The position numbers and the translations under genes are program-made. Shown here piece after piece: positions 12,297 to 23,500 of a stretch of 64,000 bases of DNA (position 1 is the first letter of the stretch; every line of letters begins with the position of its first letter). The notes beneath the pieces are model-generated. The model did no database searches. It was not told the origin of the DNA and worked only from the letters and a program-made list of their open reading frames with translations. The DNA is from Muricea muricata (Eukaryota > Cnidaria > Anthozoa > Malacalcyonacea > Plexauridae), in assembly GCA_963855995.1 (NCBI GenBank), contig OY979717.1, positions 26,307,746 to 26,371,745 of the forward strand, given 5' to 3'.

Positions 12297-14479
12297 GTAT
12301 GTATGGGAACAGATTAATATCTGCACTGATGTAGTTAAGGCTCGTTGAATATATTGTAATGACTTGAGCTAGGCAAAGTCTCTTTGGATCTAATTACCCC
12401 TGTCTCGTCATCATATTTGAACACCATGCATTTACTGGAACATAAGCTGTGAGTGCATGTGTAGTTGCGGGGAATACTTGCGCGTGCTTGAATTAATTGC
12501 TTGCATTCAGTTTTAACAAGTTATGGTTTTGTGGCTGTGATGATCTCAAGTGGGATTGCATGGTGCACATATGTTGTCATGCCCGCGCGCTTGTGAGTGT
12601 TGATATAGAAATATTTTTATCCCCATGGCTAATTTGGCGTCTTTTAATTGCGATATGTCCAACCAGGCCCTGCTTGTCGATTGAACGTACGATAATATTA
12701 ATTAAGAAAACAATAGGACGGCCAGATCTCGTATATACCCTGACTGACAAATCAACAAATCAAACCCAAACAAAACGGTGGTCAAACATGTCACCGTTAG
12801 CGAAACAAGTCGACAAAAATCTACGAGAAAAAGCTCTACGTATATCTACCAAGCGATAAAGGCTCAGAATATTGCTTCTGTGATCAAGAATCATATACTG
12901 AAGAAGCATTACACTACCTCTATGGGCGTCTAAAGTAAAGGGGACGCAATTAGTAGTACCAAGATCATACATCAAAGCCAACGGCTGACACACAGTATCA
13001 CGCACTTGCACAAAACATTTCAAACACACACAAATAGGTCGAATTTGCGCACAAATACATCGAATTCACGCACAAATAATTCGAATTCACGCGTGAAGAA
13101 GTCGAAGTAACACACAAAAACAAATCGTTTGTCATTACAACAGGGCAAATTAGTATGATAGTTTATAAAGGCTACCAAGGCTTGATATTCGCGCGCTTTT
13201 AGTGGCTCGCGTCTCACGCCAAATTAGATTTCAGTTCTTAGTCAGGGTTTTTGTTGGGGAATTGTTTACCTGCAATGTTCATAGTACCCAGCGTGAGCAA
13301 AGTGAACAGTATTCGTCTTTAGATGAGGAGGTTAACCATCGATTTCCTTGGTCGCGTTTCCGTACAGGAAGCCTTATATTTTGACTGACTTATCTAGTGG
13401 TGGTATAGTAAGTGCTATTACTGCGAGTAGCAATCCGACGAATGCTAAATCAACGTCTAGTCTATTCATCGTCATGAATTTACCACAAGTTCTTCCATTC
13501 ATTGGTAAACTATGCATTACGGCATCAAACATCCTCTGGTCCGTCCAATAAACATGCTCCAAATAACAATCGGCGTCGTGTCATTCCTGCACCAGCATGT
13601 TCACGCAATGCTCGCGGATCCGACAGGAATGATTTTCTTTCTTCAAGACGTTTGCTTGCTTCCCAGTTCAGAACACAAAAAAAGTACCGAGGCGTGAAGC
13701 TAAATCCCAACTTAATCAAAAGCTCGCTCTATATATTGACATAATCTATTACAAATTTGCTTATAACTGCGCATGGTTGAGACTTCAACGTTTCTATGCT
13801 TGCGTGTATGTCCAAAAAAATAAGCACGTAAATAGTAGCAACTTTAACTAATAGTTGTATACAGAACCACACCAACCATATACTGTAGGTGCAATTTTGC
13901 TATTATCCGGCCGGATTATATATCTAGGAGAAATATGAATAGCTCGGCGTGAATCATTTTCAAGAGAGACAATGAAATCATCGGTGTTGGGCAGCCATCT
14001 TGCTCGAGCCTTTTTTTTCTAGTTGTGATTTGTGAATGCACCCGCCCCCCTGGCTCGTTGTATTAATATTTATTTAAGCACTATAGAGTATCATGCTAAT
14101 TTGCTCCGCCCAGATCGACTTGTTTTTGTGTGTTCATTTTGCAAGTGAAACTCCATGGCAGCATGGTAAAATTATGTCCTCTTTTAATTCCACATTTGTA
14201 AAAACTTCGCTTCTTTCCGTCGCCATAATTTGTCGGTGACGTACCACATTTTATAGGGAATTCTCTCGCGCAGCTTGATGATAAACGGCCTTGGGTTCGA
14301 GGTTGTATGTACACATCTATCGTTGTCCAAGAATTGATAGTCACATCAAACACGTACTTCATTAGCGATGTGAGCATTTCTCACTAAAACAGGGACTACC
14401 GAATTATTAATCTATTTCCGGGATATTAGCTGTCTTATTCATGGTTAAATTCTCGCAGTACCAAACACTGCATAGGGAT
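12297..14479 (+). other. Start of the large intron 2, unit 1
   Basis: No gene recognised. An imperfect tandem repeat lies at 13023-13127. ORFs of 60-120 codons on both strands between 12497 and 13744 overlap each other and show no domain I recognise. Intron 2 continues to 26176. The equivalent in unit 2 is 44280-46462. Confidence 0.5.
13023..13127. repeat. Imperfect tandem repeat of about 20 bp, unit 1
   Basis: Four to five degenerate units of the type CGCACAAATACATCGAATTCA, alternating CACACAAA and TCGAATT blocks. Copy at 45006-45110 in unit 2. Confidence 0.55.
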
Positions 14480-16480
14480 AGATCATCACAAATCAATGGA
14501 GGGGTATGTGCTTGCATTAAAGAAACACACTATAAACATGAAACTTTGGATGATTTAAGTTGTTGCGATGACCATGAATGTTTATGGTTTATTTGAGGCC
14601 AACACATCTTCCTCGTGGGCTAATATGTATAATTTAATAATTACATTGGTAATATACCATCACTCAGACAGAATCAAAATATCCAAACTGTGGAATCATT
14701 GTGACCGGCGATTTTAATCGTCTCGACGTTACCCGATTGCTTAAACAGTTTAGGCTCAAGCAAATAGTTAAGAAACCTACCCGAAACTATGTTACATTCG
14801 ATTTAATTTTAACTAATATTCACAAGTATTACAATCCACTTTAGGGCTATCCAGGATTTGGGCTGTCTGACCATAACACTATAATAGCTACAGGGGAAAA
14901 TGTATTACCGAACGCTAATACCAAAAAAATGATAGCAGTGCGAGATTTGCGGAAATGTCGTTGATTGGTCTTTAGTGTTTCATGAAATAGTTACTTCTGG
15001 GCTAGACATTATGCCAGAAAGCCAAATTCGCATCCATCCAGCTGGCGCCTCATGGATGAACCAGAAACTTAAATCTCTTATCCTCAGTAGATAAAAAGTT
15101 TTTTATATGCGGTGTCAATAGGGACCGAAAAGTTTGCGGGGCGAAGTAATACGAATCTCACATGAAACAGCTCAAAGAGAAGCCTCGAGAAAGTTGTGGA
15201 GTGAGGTTAAGCAGCTAAGTGGCATGAAGTCTGCAGATGTAAATTTATCAGATCAGATCAATATTGAGGGGTTTAGGACCCACAATCCGCAGGAACAAGC
15301 TAACATCAGTAATGCTTGTTTTTCTAGCACCTAAAATATATATTATTAAAACCCCTCAATCACCGTCCGTTAGGAAGGTGGTCAGTGACAAACGTGTACA
15401 CCAAGCTCTGGCAAAATTAAATCCTAATGAGGCGTCTTGGGCTAGAAAACTTGCCAAATTGGATTTTTAAGGAATATTCATAAATTCTGGGCTTCCCTAT
15501 TATGAAAATTCTTAATGCATTTCATCATGACATGGAAGAAAGCAGACGTTTCGCAATTACCAAAGAAAAAACCAATGGACACATTAGAAAAAGATTTAAG
15601 GCCAATTTCCGTAACTCCCTGTTTTCTAAAGTATCAGAGGAGTTTATTGTTGAGATACCATATGGAGCGATACCAAATTCATCAACTACCATGGCGTTAA
15701 TTAGCATGTTACATCACTGATTTGCCAATACTGATGGTAACGGGACAACAATAAGAACCATATATTTGATTACCGTGAGGCATTCGACTTTAATAGTGTG
15801 GGTAATTTGGGCATACCTCGAAGCATAGTAAATTGGGCATACCTCGAAGGGTAGTAGAACCCCTCTCTCATAGAGCACAGAGAGTCAAACTGGCAAAAGG
15901 CTGCTATTCCGAGTGGGATCTAGCTCATCTGGAGTAACGCAAGGTACCAAATTAGGACCATGGTTACTTATTTTAATGATCCAAGACCTAGATATCAGCT
16001 CTCTATACCTATGGAAATTTATGAAATTTACAGCATCCGAAATATTTGCGAAAGGCAGCGTTATTTTAGCACAACCCAGAATATAGCAGAACCAGTTGTC
16101 TTGGATCAAGTTACAGTTAATGGTAAAGAAATTGAACTCGTTGATGGTGCTTAATTATTGGGACTGCTACATAAGAGGTCATTAAAAAAAGCCAGAAAGA
16201 GGCTATACTACTTGGTTCAGCTGAAAAGAGCTAGATTACCAGTCGAAGACCTTGTATTGTTTTATACATCCTGCGTACGATCAGTCATGGATTGTGCTGT
16301 ACCAGGCTTCTATCATGCGCTTCCGCAATATTTAAAGAACGATTTAATACGCCTAGAAAAAAGGGCGATTCCATTATAAATCCGCATGTGAACTGCCTTG
16401 CAGCAGGAGAAATATTGGACATGAAACGTATAGAAGAACATCACAATCTTTTGTGTAAAAACTTATTGACAAAATTGTAA
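14480..16480 (+). pseudogene. Degraded LINE with APE endonuclease and reverse transcriptase, unit 1
   Basis: Fragments in element order on the plus strand. The endonuclease comes first (NGGVCACIKETHY near 14500, GDFN at 14707-14718, LSDHNT near 14866). It is followed by RT pieces: LRPISVTP near 15595, HRAQRVKLA near 15890, and a C-terminal block KKARKRLYYLVQLKRARLP to LPQYLKNDLIRLEKRA at 16158-16379. Order and motifs match CR1/L2-type non-LTR elements. The reading frame is destroyed by many stops and frameshifts, and the RT catalytic boxes are not intact. A small internal duplication of TTGGGCATACCTCGAAG lies at about 15800-15850. It sits in intron 2. Confidence 0.78.
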
Positions 16481-16638
16481 ACAATGCAAACCACAAACTT
16501 GCTGACTTGTGCCAAAGAAACATAATTCATACTATACCCTTAGAAATGAACATTAATTTGACTTACCTCAGTTTAAGACTAACCGTACAAGAAATTCGTT
16601 TGTGATCGCGATGGCATAGAAAATGTAAATTAAGTGAG

Positions 16639-16726
16639 AGTTAAAGCCCGAGAAGCGAGGCTTTTAGCCAAGGGCGAAGCCCGTAGGCTGAATTCTGCTA
16701 AAAGCCGAGATTCGAGGGCTTAAACT
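16639..16726. repeat. Fold-back with AAGCC/GGCTT arms, unit 1
   Basis: Inverted arms AGTTAAAGCCCGAGAAGCG... and ...CGAGGGCTTAAACT enclose GCTTTTAGCC/GGCTGAATTC motifs. About 88 bp, MITE-like. Confidence 0.55.
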
Positions 16727-16960
16727 GACTTATTTCATGATTGAGAAGCTTTCATCAAAAGAGTAATTTAGGATTTATTAAGTGCATAGAAATTATTGTT
16801 TATTCTAATTTGCGAACAACAATAGGATGTACAAATTTTTGGGGCTAAATTACAGTATACTTTACTAAAAGAGACGGAGAATCCCAAAGTAGTCATGTTT
16901 AATTTATTCCTAAATTTTCGGGGCTTTTAGCTAGATAAGTTGCTTCGATTCACAAGCGAA

Positions 16961-17140
16961 ATGGAGAGTGATGAAGACAACTTCTCGCTATCAGGATTAG
17001 CGCAAAATACATTTTTACCGAATCACATTATTTTAGATGACGAACTAAGTATAATTGTAAGTATTTTAGAATCTGAAAATCGTGATTTTGTTGTCTACAA
17101 AGAATCGTGCGTGGAAAGAATGGGCGGACGAAAGAAATAA
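16961..17140 (+). other. Short acidic ORF of unknown origin
   Basis: An open frame beginning MESDEDNFSLSGLAQNTF and continuing for about 60 residues. The acidic DEDNFSLSGL start resembles N-termini of repeat-encoded proteins I associate with cnidarian mobile elements, but no domain follows. It lies between two fold-backs. Probably an orphan transposon piece. The unit 2 copy is at 48944-49123. Confidence 0.25.
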
Positions 17141-17161
17141 TAAAGCACCAGTGAAGCATGA

Positions 17162-17422
17162 TAAAGTACGGGAAGGATTTAATATTAAGCAGGGAATAGC
17201 GGGGCAAATGAACTGAATTAACCAAATAATTATAAATGCATTCGATACAGCCCGTGCTGCACGAGCTGTATCGAAAGGGAACAGCGGGCTGTATTTAGAT
17301 ACAGCCCGATATTTCCGAAGTGTATCTGGATACAGCCCGTGCATTTATAATTATGTGGTTAATTCAATTCATAAGCCCGCTCTTTCCTGCTGAATATCAA
17401 ATCTCTCCCCGTGCTTTAACAC
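17162..17422. repeat. Fold-back element with GGGCTGTAT core, unit 1
   Basis: Long inverted arms run from TAAAGTACGGG (about 17162) through AACTGAATTAACCA and AATTATAAATGCA, to the complementary TGCATTTATAATTATG and GGTTAATTCAATTC and finally CCCCGTGCTTTA (about 17420). The core has several GATACAGCCCG / CGGGCTGTATC units. Arms are about 90 bp. No ORF of interest. Confidence 0.7.
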
Positions 17423-19129
17423 ACTAGACCTAATGACTGGTATTTATGTTATATACAGCCTGCGGTACATCAAAGAAAACTGACTTAATCATGAAATAAA
17501 TTAGAGTTATACACCGTGACCGAAGTGTTTATGCGATAAACTGAGGTCTAAGGTGTATAAATAACTTATATCATTATTTGATGAAGTTTACAAGTAAGAA
17601 AGAATAGCTTTATTGTGATTACGCTTAAGTGATTACGCTTCAGTTTTCAGTTAAGTGATGACACATTATTGCTTTTAATTCGCTTTGGGGGAATCATTCC
17701 CTTTGACCATCATTTAATTCAGGAAAGGAGGAGCAATGTAATGCATCAAATATTTCAATTCCCAATAATGCATTTAAATTGATTTGTGATTTGGTTTTGG
17801 GAGCTTTATGTTGAGCCGGACTGGCCAGCTGTGGTTCAGTTTTGAACTAAGTTAAGATTTCACTTAGAAATTATTTAAAATAATTATGGTCAGGAATGCC
17901 AACTAGATTTGTTTATGCATGGTCGTTTTTAACTACTTTTGGTAGATTTGCATGAAATTGTACTAATTTGAATAACTTACAACATTTCATACGTGATTGA
18001 ATTCAGACTATCGGGACTAATGTGGGTTTATATAAACAACAGCTTGGATGTATGATGTTTGTAATGCTCAGCTTGCGAGATGGAGATTGGAATTGATGAA
18101 GATTTGTTTACTACGCACTGAAATATGTTGACTATTGTGTGTTCATAATCACCAGTTGTAGTTGTGTTGTCAAAAAATGTGGGAAAATTATATTGTTTAT
18201 TTTCTTGTAGTTTAATAACAATTTTCTGGTTGAATAACAATCTGTATTAATCAACCGTGTTTAGAGGTTGATATGTATTAATCAACCTCATGAATGCATA
18301 TATTAGGTTGATTAATACATACCATGAAACGCTGTATTCAGGTGTGTTATTTCAGCCCCGCACTCCCCTGGAGATAGTCAAAAGCGCCCCCAGCTTTCAG
18401 ACACTTATCACGGAGTTGATTCACATAATAAAAGCTAGCAGAACACAATAGAAACTGAATCAATAATGATATAAATGTCAGTAGTGGCTATTAGTGGTAG
18501 TATTATTATTAGTTAATAGTATTTATTACTGTTAGTTGTGATTCTTAAAAGCATGCATTTGGTTTCCTTAACAAATATATATACCTATAGTAAACTATGT
18601 ATGTCTTTAACAAATTAGGATAATTTTATAAAGTTTTGTAAATTTTACCTAATTCAGCCCTTGACTGCGAAGAAAATTTTTATTTAACTATCTAAAAAAC
18701 TATCGAAATGTGCCAGCTTTATCGAATATCCTGAACATATCATTAAAGTCTCGATGGTCAAAAGTCAGCATATCAGGAATGATAAAAACAATTAGGCCAT
18801 GCATCAATCACATAAGACACTGACATTGACGCAGGTACTAAAGCACATGAAACAAACAATATCTCAACATATGGTTGTTTGTTCTTCCAAAAAGGTGTGT
18901 GAAAGATTTTTGTGTGAAGTGTACCATTGTAGGTTGTTGCGAGATAGCTTTTACAAGACAGACAATTAAGTCAGTAAATATAAACAAAGTCGGTTTTTCG
19001 GATTTTTAAATATATTTTTACGAGCAAACCAAAGTTTACAGTATGTCTTTTATAATGTATGAATGAATTGTGGGAAAGTTCTTGGTGTCCTCACATTATA
19101 TTTACTCTTCCTTATACAAAATTTTGCAA
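17423..19129. other. Intron 2 interior, unit 1
   Basis: AT-rich, no gene recognised. A small perfect palindrome, TATGTATTAATCAACCT ... AGGTTGATTAATACATA, lies at 18272-18321. The unit 2 equivalent, about 49984-51556, is nearly identical. Confidence 0.5.
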
Positions 19130-19625
19130 TTGTTATATCTATTAACCCTGAGCATTGGAGAATCAGAAAGAGGCCTGATAATTTTCAGACTTCTAGTCTG
19201 AAGAATTTCTAGTTCCTCTGTCAGATACATTATAAGGCCGCTCCATATTTCAAAGTAGTCCTTATTTTAGTTTCATATGAGAATGTCCATGATAAAACAA
19301 GCAATTATGTTTGCTTTCTGTGTGATTTTATCAATGTGGGTGTTTTTAACATGCAGTTTAAAGGTGTTTACTCTTTCAATCGCAACATCATCAATCATAA
19401 GTGATGGTTGTTCAGAAATTGCATATCCAAAACGTATCCACACATTGTATCTCTAAAACGTATCCTTCGTGTTCTTAGCATTGAATCTCGTCTCGTTCGT
19501 AAGAGCCCAGTTGTTCATCGCATTAAGGACCACTTGCATGTTTCTCATAGACCCACATGGACCAGTCCGACCAGTTCATCTTTTCTGGAATCGTCAGCGA
19601 ACTTGTATAGTGTGGGAATGTAATC
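19130..19625 (-). pseudogene. LINE reverse transcriptase 3' fragment, unit 1
   Basis: On the minus strand the fragment reads IPTLYKFADDS (the YxDD-type RT active-site box). A frameshift follows, then MQVVLNAMNNWALTNE and PSLMIDDVAIERVNTFKL, then THIDKITQKANII, the usual thumb and connection order of CR1/L2-like elements. Several stops and frameshifts make it non-functional. It is orientated opposite to the host gene, in intron 2. Confidence 0.65.
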
Positions 19626-20077
19626 TTCAAGGTGGACAACAACAAATAATGTTGGTGAAAAAATTAACGCAAGGCACAGTCTTGTACATGACAGAGTACA
19701 TGCATCACACTTCTTATTTCTTATTTCTACAATTATTATTTGTTTTTAATTAAAGACAGCCTTTCTTAGGAGCAATCCAGGAGAGCGTTTTTAATTGTGT
19801 GAACTGTGAGCTTTCGGGAGGTAATTCGAAACTTTCTGATGTCAGAAACGATGGCTGAGGGTTCCCGTTAAGCGTAAATATAATAATTCTCAGTGGAATC
19901 TAGATCACGACTACCATAAGCACGTTCACACCCTTCGTGGAATTGGCACAACAAAAGCTATTATTGTACAATGCTTACGCAATCTCAATTTTGATTGGTT
20001 GATAGCCTACAGACAATTCTCAATGTCAAGCCACCTGCAACGACATTGAAAATTGTCTGCTCTCTGCAAGGACGGTA

Positions 20078-20300
20078 ATGGCGTCTTCGACGAGATTCGC
20101 AACTATTTCTGAGGCTCAATTGGACGAACTTGTAGAGAGCATGGATGCCAAAAATAAAAAAGACCAACTTTGTCAGCGGGGAGAGTTTTTGAATCTTACC
20201 TGCAAGAAAAGGACGAAGAGGAACAAAAAACCAACGCAGAAATCTGCGATGTGTTGTTGTTTATGTTGAAGCACGGAAGGCAGATCAAGTATTACATTAT
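20078..20300 (+). pseudogene. N-terminal scrap of a Crypton/KIAA1958-like protein, unit 1
   Basis: The frame at 20078 starts MASSTRFATISEAQLDELVE and continues to DAKNKK. A shift then moves the similarity to another frame reading VFESYLQEKDEEEQ and LLFMLKHGRQIK. That pattern (SEEELxxLVExxDxKNTKK...VFxxYLxEK) is what I recall for the start of the DUF3504/KIAA1958-like proteins, which are related to Crypton tyrosine recombinases and numerous in invertebrates. No catalytic domain follows, because a fold-back and an LTR-element fragment come next. Just upstream, AGACAATT...GACATTG / CATTGAAAATTGTCT forms a hairpin at about 20010-20060. Confidence 0.45.
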
Positions 20301-20313
20301 AATTGTATGATAA

Positions 20314-20461
20314 AACAATTATTGAATTCGGCTTTCGCATGATATCAAGATTTATCCAGACCGAGGTCAAAGTTATCTGCCTCAACTTCGCTTCGGCAGA
20401 TAACTTTGACCGCGGTCTGGATAAATCTTGATACCACGCTTAGCCTCGTCCAATAATTGTT
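20314..20461. mobile_element. Fold-back MITE (AACAATTATTG ends), unit 1
   Basis: 148 bp with ends AACAATTATTG ... CAATAATTGTT. The core palindrome includes ATCAAGATTTATCCAGACCG and its complement around a GGCAGATAACTTTGACC stem. The left end shares ATTGAATTCGGCTTTCGCA-GATATC with the element at 33200-33389, so both belong to one family. It lies against the Ty3/gypsy fragment. Confidence 0.75.
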
Positions 20462-20960
20462 AAATATCAGTTGCAGACGCATCGGCATGCATTTAAAATT
20501 GTAGAGAAAAACGGGATAGGCGAGTATAGGTGCTGAAACGAGCACGGAATTAAGAGACTTAAATGCAACAGCATGTAAATTTTTGGAAGGATAAAAGAAT
20601 TCAACTGCTCTTATTTTTTCCGGGTCAATGCGATGCCTGAACGAGAAACTATGTGGCCGAGACATTCAACATGTGTGCAAGAAAACTCCAAACAAACACT
20701 TCTGTGGTTTCAGTTGGACTTTTGCTGTGCGTAGACGAGCGAAGGCCTCGTTACGTTTCAGAGGTAAAGAAAAAGACAACTATATCGTCGAGATATACTG
20801 GCCAAATACCGCATTAGAGACCATGAACAACAGATTGCATTAAACGCTGAAACGTAGAGGGCGCATAAGATAAACCAAATGGTATTTTGCAAAATTTATA
20901 AAGACAATCATGAGTGACAGCTGCAGTTTTTGGTTTTTACTGATCATTGACTTGTCATCG
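20462..20960 (-). pseudogene. Ty3/gypsy LTR-retrotransposon RT fragment, unit 1
   Basis: The minus strand shows the RT palm of Ty3/gypsy polymerases. KIPFGLSYAPSTFQRLM is near 20840-20890, and the catalytic YLDD (at 20784-20795) is followed by IVVF. LGHIVSRSGI is near 20640, and APILAYP followed by a shifted ADASAT near 20480-20530 marks the start of the RNase H tether. At least one stop and several frameshifts separate these blocks. No LTR, protease or integrase is nearby. It ends exactly where the fold-back MITE begins. Confidence 0.75.
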
Positions 20961-21014
20961 ACTCATCGAAGACCCAATTACGCAGCCCACGGATTTCATG
21001 AAGGAGCGGATTTA

Positions 21015-21453
21015 GACTCCGTTTACACTAGGGCAAGATTCCGGATTCGTCGCTAATCCGGGATGTTTTAAAATCGGATTCGTTTTACCGTTTACACTAA
21101 AGAACAGGAATTGGGAACATGAGATACAACATTATCACAGATAGATTATGAATCCGCATCATTGGAATCTGGAAAAGTCTGTGGGATCTTTGATTCCGAG
21201 AAAGTTTTAATCCGACAAAACATCTCTTGTAAACTCTTTCCGTAAAGATTTTAAGTGAACTTTCTCCCTCGTATGGTTTTCAAATTTATCGCCATTAATT
21301 TCAACTGTCAAAATGGGTCAAAAAATCACAAAATAAGATTGGTAGAATCACGGTTGTGTGAGGCTGTGCAATATAAAGGCCGTAGACCCGAAAGAAAAGG
21401 AATCCGGATATTATTACGAATCCAGAAACTTTTGCCCTAGTGTAAGCAGGGTC
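21015..21453. mobile_element. PIF/Harbinger-type MITE, unit 1
   Basis: 439 bp with imperfect terminal inverted repeats of about 22 bp (GACTCCGTTTACACTAGGGCAA against GACCCTGCTTACACTAGGGCAA). It is flanked by TTA on both sides (21012-21014, 21454-21456), the 3-bp target duplication typical of PIF/Harbinger. Subterminal GGATTCGT / ACGAATCC motifs and an internal GTTTACACTA repeat are present. No transposase is encoded. Confidence 0.8.
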
Positions 21454-22499
21454 TTATATAGACGATGACGCTGGCTTTCGTTTAAATTAGTGTCCCAGAG
21501 ATCGACAAGAAGTCGTCAGACTGGGATGTGTTTAGCTCCGGTAAGTGTAATGTGTTCAACTGGCGTTAAATTTAATTGAACTAATTGGTCAATACATGGT
21601 GACAGGCTGAGAAGTGGGGTTATAAGCAAGAAAAGTAGGACGGAATTTTTTCTGCTACTTTAATGGCAAGTATGGCTGCCCCGCAAAGATAATAGCGTTC
21701 AGATATTCTGGCGTGCGCAGTAACTAAACCAGGGGTTTTATAGGATGAAATGCAGGCGGGTAGTTCCCTTAGTTCAGCTGGAATTACAGAAATTAGTCGG
21801 TGGCTAATCTGTGGGTGGGGGCAGATAAAGGTATGGTTATGAATATGAAACAGAAAGATAAAGGTATGAATATGAAACAGAAAAGTAAACTCTCGCATAT
21901 TTTAAATTTGGTTAACACAACACGCGTACGATCGGCACGGTTTTAATCGATTGTCGGTGGAAAACTAAGGAGGATGTTTAGCTTTGTCCGGCAATCGTTT
22001 TCACATTGCATAATTTCTGGTAGTAACAGCTGCACCGCCGTACTGCCGTGGATCACAGCAGAATTGTCACAGCAGGAAATACCAGCCCATCTAAATCTGA
22101 ATTTAAAACAAATGGTGCGCTTTTTGCACAATTGCAATTTTTGTGTTATCTAAGCCAGATAAATTGTCACACACTGGGACGTTAATAGTTATTGGTGATA
22201 ATGGAATGTGTGCCGAACTTTGTCCATAGTATCTTATGGTAAATTTACATGTGCATTGTGTGCATGCTTAAAGTTGTTAGCCAGACTCTCCTATTTTCGC
22301 TTTACAAACCATTATTCTTGCCTGGCATGAACATTAAGATCAATGTCTACAATATATGTCTGGGTGCATGAAAGTGTTATTAAAAATTGGCTTACTTAAA
22401 AAAGCATTTGCGCTATGATCTAGATCTCTATGAATATCAGTTAGAGTACACCAAATATCTTGTTATCCTAGGATATTACAGAATTAATGTGAATTAAGT
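21454..22499. other. Intron 2 interior, unit 1
   Basis: No gene recognised. A local near-duplication of ATGAATATGAAACAGAAA at about 21838-21885 is replaced in unit 2 by a different sequence (about 54264-54310). The unit 2 equivalent is about 53881-54930. Confidence 0.5.
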
Positions 22500-23500
22500 T
22501 CCCATGAAAGTGCGGAGGAAGTAATGACGCCAAGATCTTTTTCGTTGTCAACTCGATCAGTTTCTCCGATCCCAGTTTATAAGAAAAAGTGAGAGAAGTT
22601 TCCTTGCATGTAATGGTGAGCACTTTGCATTTTGGAACATTGAAACGGATGATGTTTTCTAAACTCTAAGAATTCATGTGGGTCAACGATTGTTGTAAAC
22701 ATTTGCAGTCATTAATAGAGGTAATTGTTTGGTGTAATTTAGTATCATCAGCGTAGAGAGCTGTTTGGATCTGGAAGATCACTAATGAAAATGACAAACA
22801 ATAACGGACCAAGAATTCTTCCTTGAGGCAATTCAGAGGTCACCTGTGACCATGCTGAAGCAGCACCTTCTAGAAAAACTTTCTGCGTTCTACCACTCAA
22901 ATAAGCTTTGAACCAACCCAAGATTGTTCCCGCCACTCCATAAGCACGTAGTTTCTCAAGAACGATTGTGTGATAGAAAGCCTTAACGAAATCGAGATAC
23001 GAAACGTCAGTCTGTGTGTTCTTGCCTAGGCTATTTCCAATTTGGTGCAGTGCTGATAGACGTTGAGTCACACACGAGCGTTTGCTAAGAAAATCATGTT
23101 CAGTTTGGCTGACGAAATGTTGAATGTGGTCATAGAATTTAAAGTACACGCATCGTTCCGAGACTTTGACGATTGGCAATAATGAAATGGGCCAATAGTT
23201 TTCAGCTGTCTCCTTAGAATCTCCTTTATGTATTGGTGTGACGTCTGCTGATTTTCACTGAGATGGAATTCGTCTTGATTGAAGGGAGAGGTTGAAGACA
23301 GAGCAAAGACTATGTGTGATTTGTTGGCTGCATTCTTTCAAAAGACGCATAGGAAGGCTGTCAGTACCACTTGCTTTGGACGTATCAAGATTTTTTAAGC
23401 AGTTAGCAACGTCGTATTTACTAAGCTCTGTCTCCCGTAGCTGAGACTCGACTAGTAACTGGGACGAAAAGAAGATGCTGTGGATACAGCTTGCCATGCA
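22500..23500 (-). pseudogene. LINE reverse transcriptase fragment, unit 1
   Basis: Minus-strand RT of a CR1/jockey-like LINE. The first block (23497-23258) reads CLKNLDTSKASGTDSLPMRLL to NLSLQSRRIPSQ, then a stop replaces the usual Trp. The next block (23240-22748) reads PISLLPIVKVSER, YLDFVKAFYH, SGRTQKVFLEG and ELPQGRILGPLLF. A shift puts LYADDTKLH (22744-22755 codes YADD) in another frame, and FNVPKCKVLTIT follows. The first catalytic Asp (normally KAFD) is Tyr and GVPQGS is degraded to ELPQGR, so the enzyme is inactive even apart from the stop and frameshift. No endonuclease precedes it. Confidence 0.85.

Noticed and set aside
13020..13217. Minus-strand ORF rich in repeated FVREFDVFVRKFDLF residues
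   Set aside because: It is only the translation of the imperfect tandem repeat at 13023-13127.
12497..13744. Cluster of ORFs of 60-120 codons on both strands
   Set aside because: They overlap each other in different frames within an intron and show no family signature. Repetition in unit 2 is due to the duplication.
16640..17570. A single large fold-back joining all inverted repeats of this stretch
   Set aside because: The outer similarity (ACTTATTTCATGATT against AATCATGAAATAA) is too short to claim. The two smaller fold-backs are better supported separately.
21255..21440. 61-codon ORF
   Set aside because: Lies wholly inside the 439-bp Harbinger-type MITE and is a chance reading frame.
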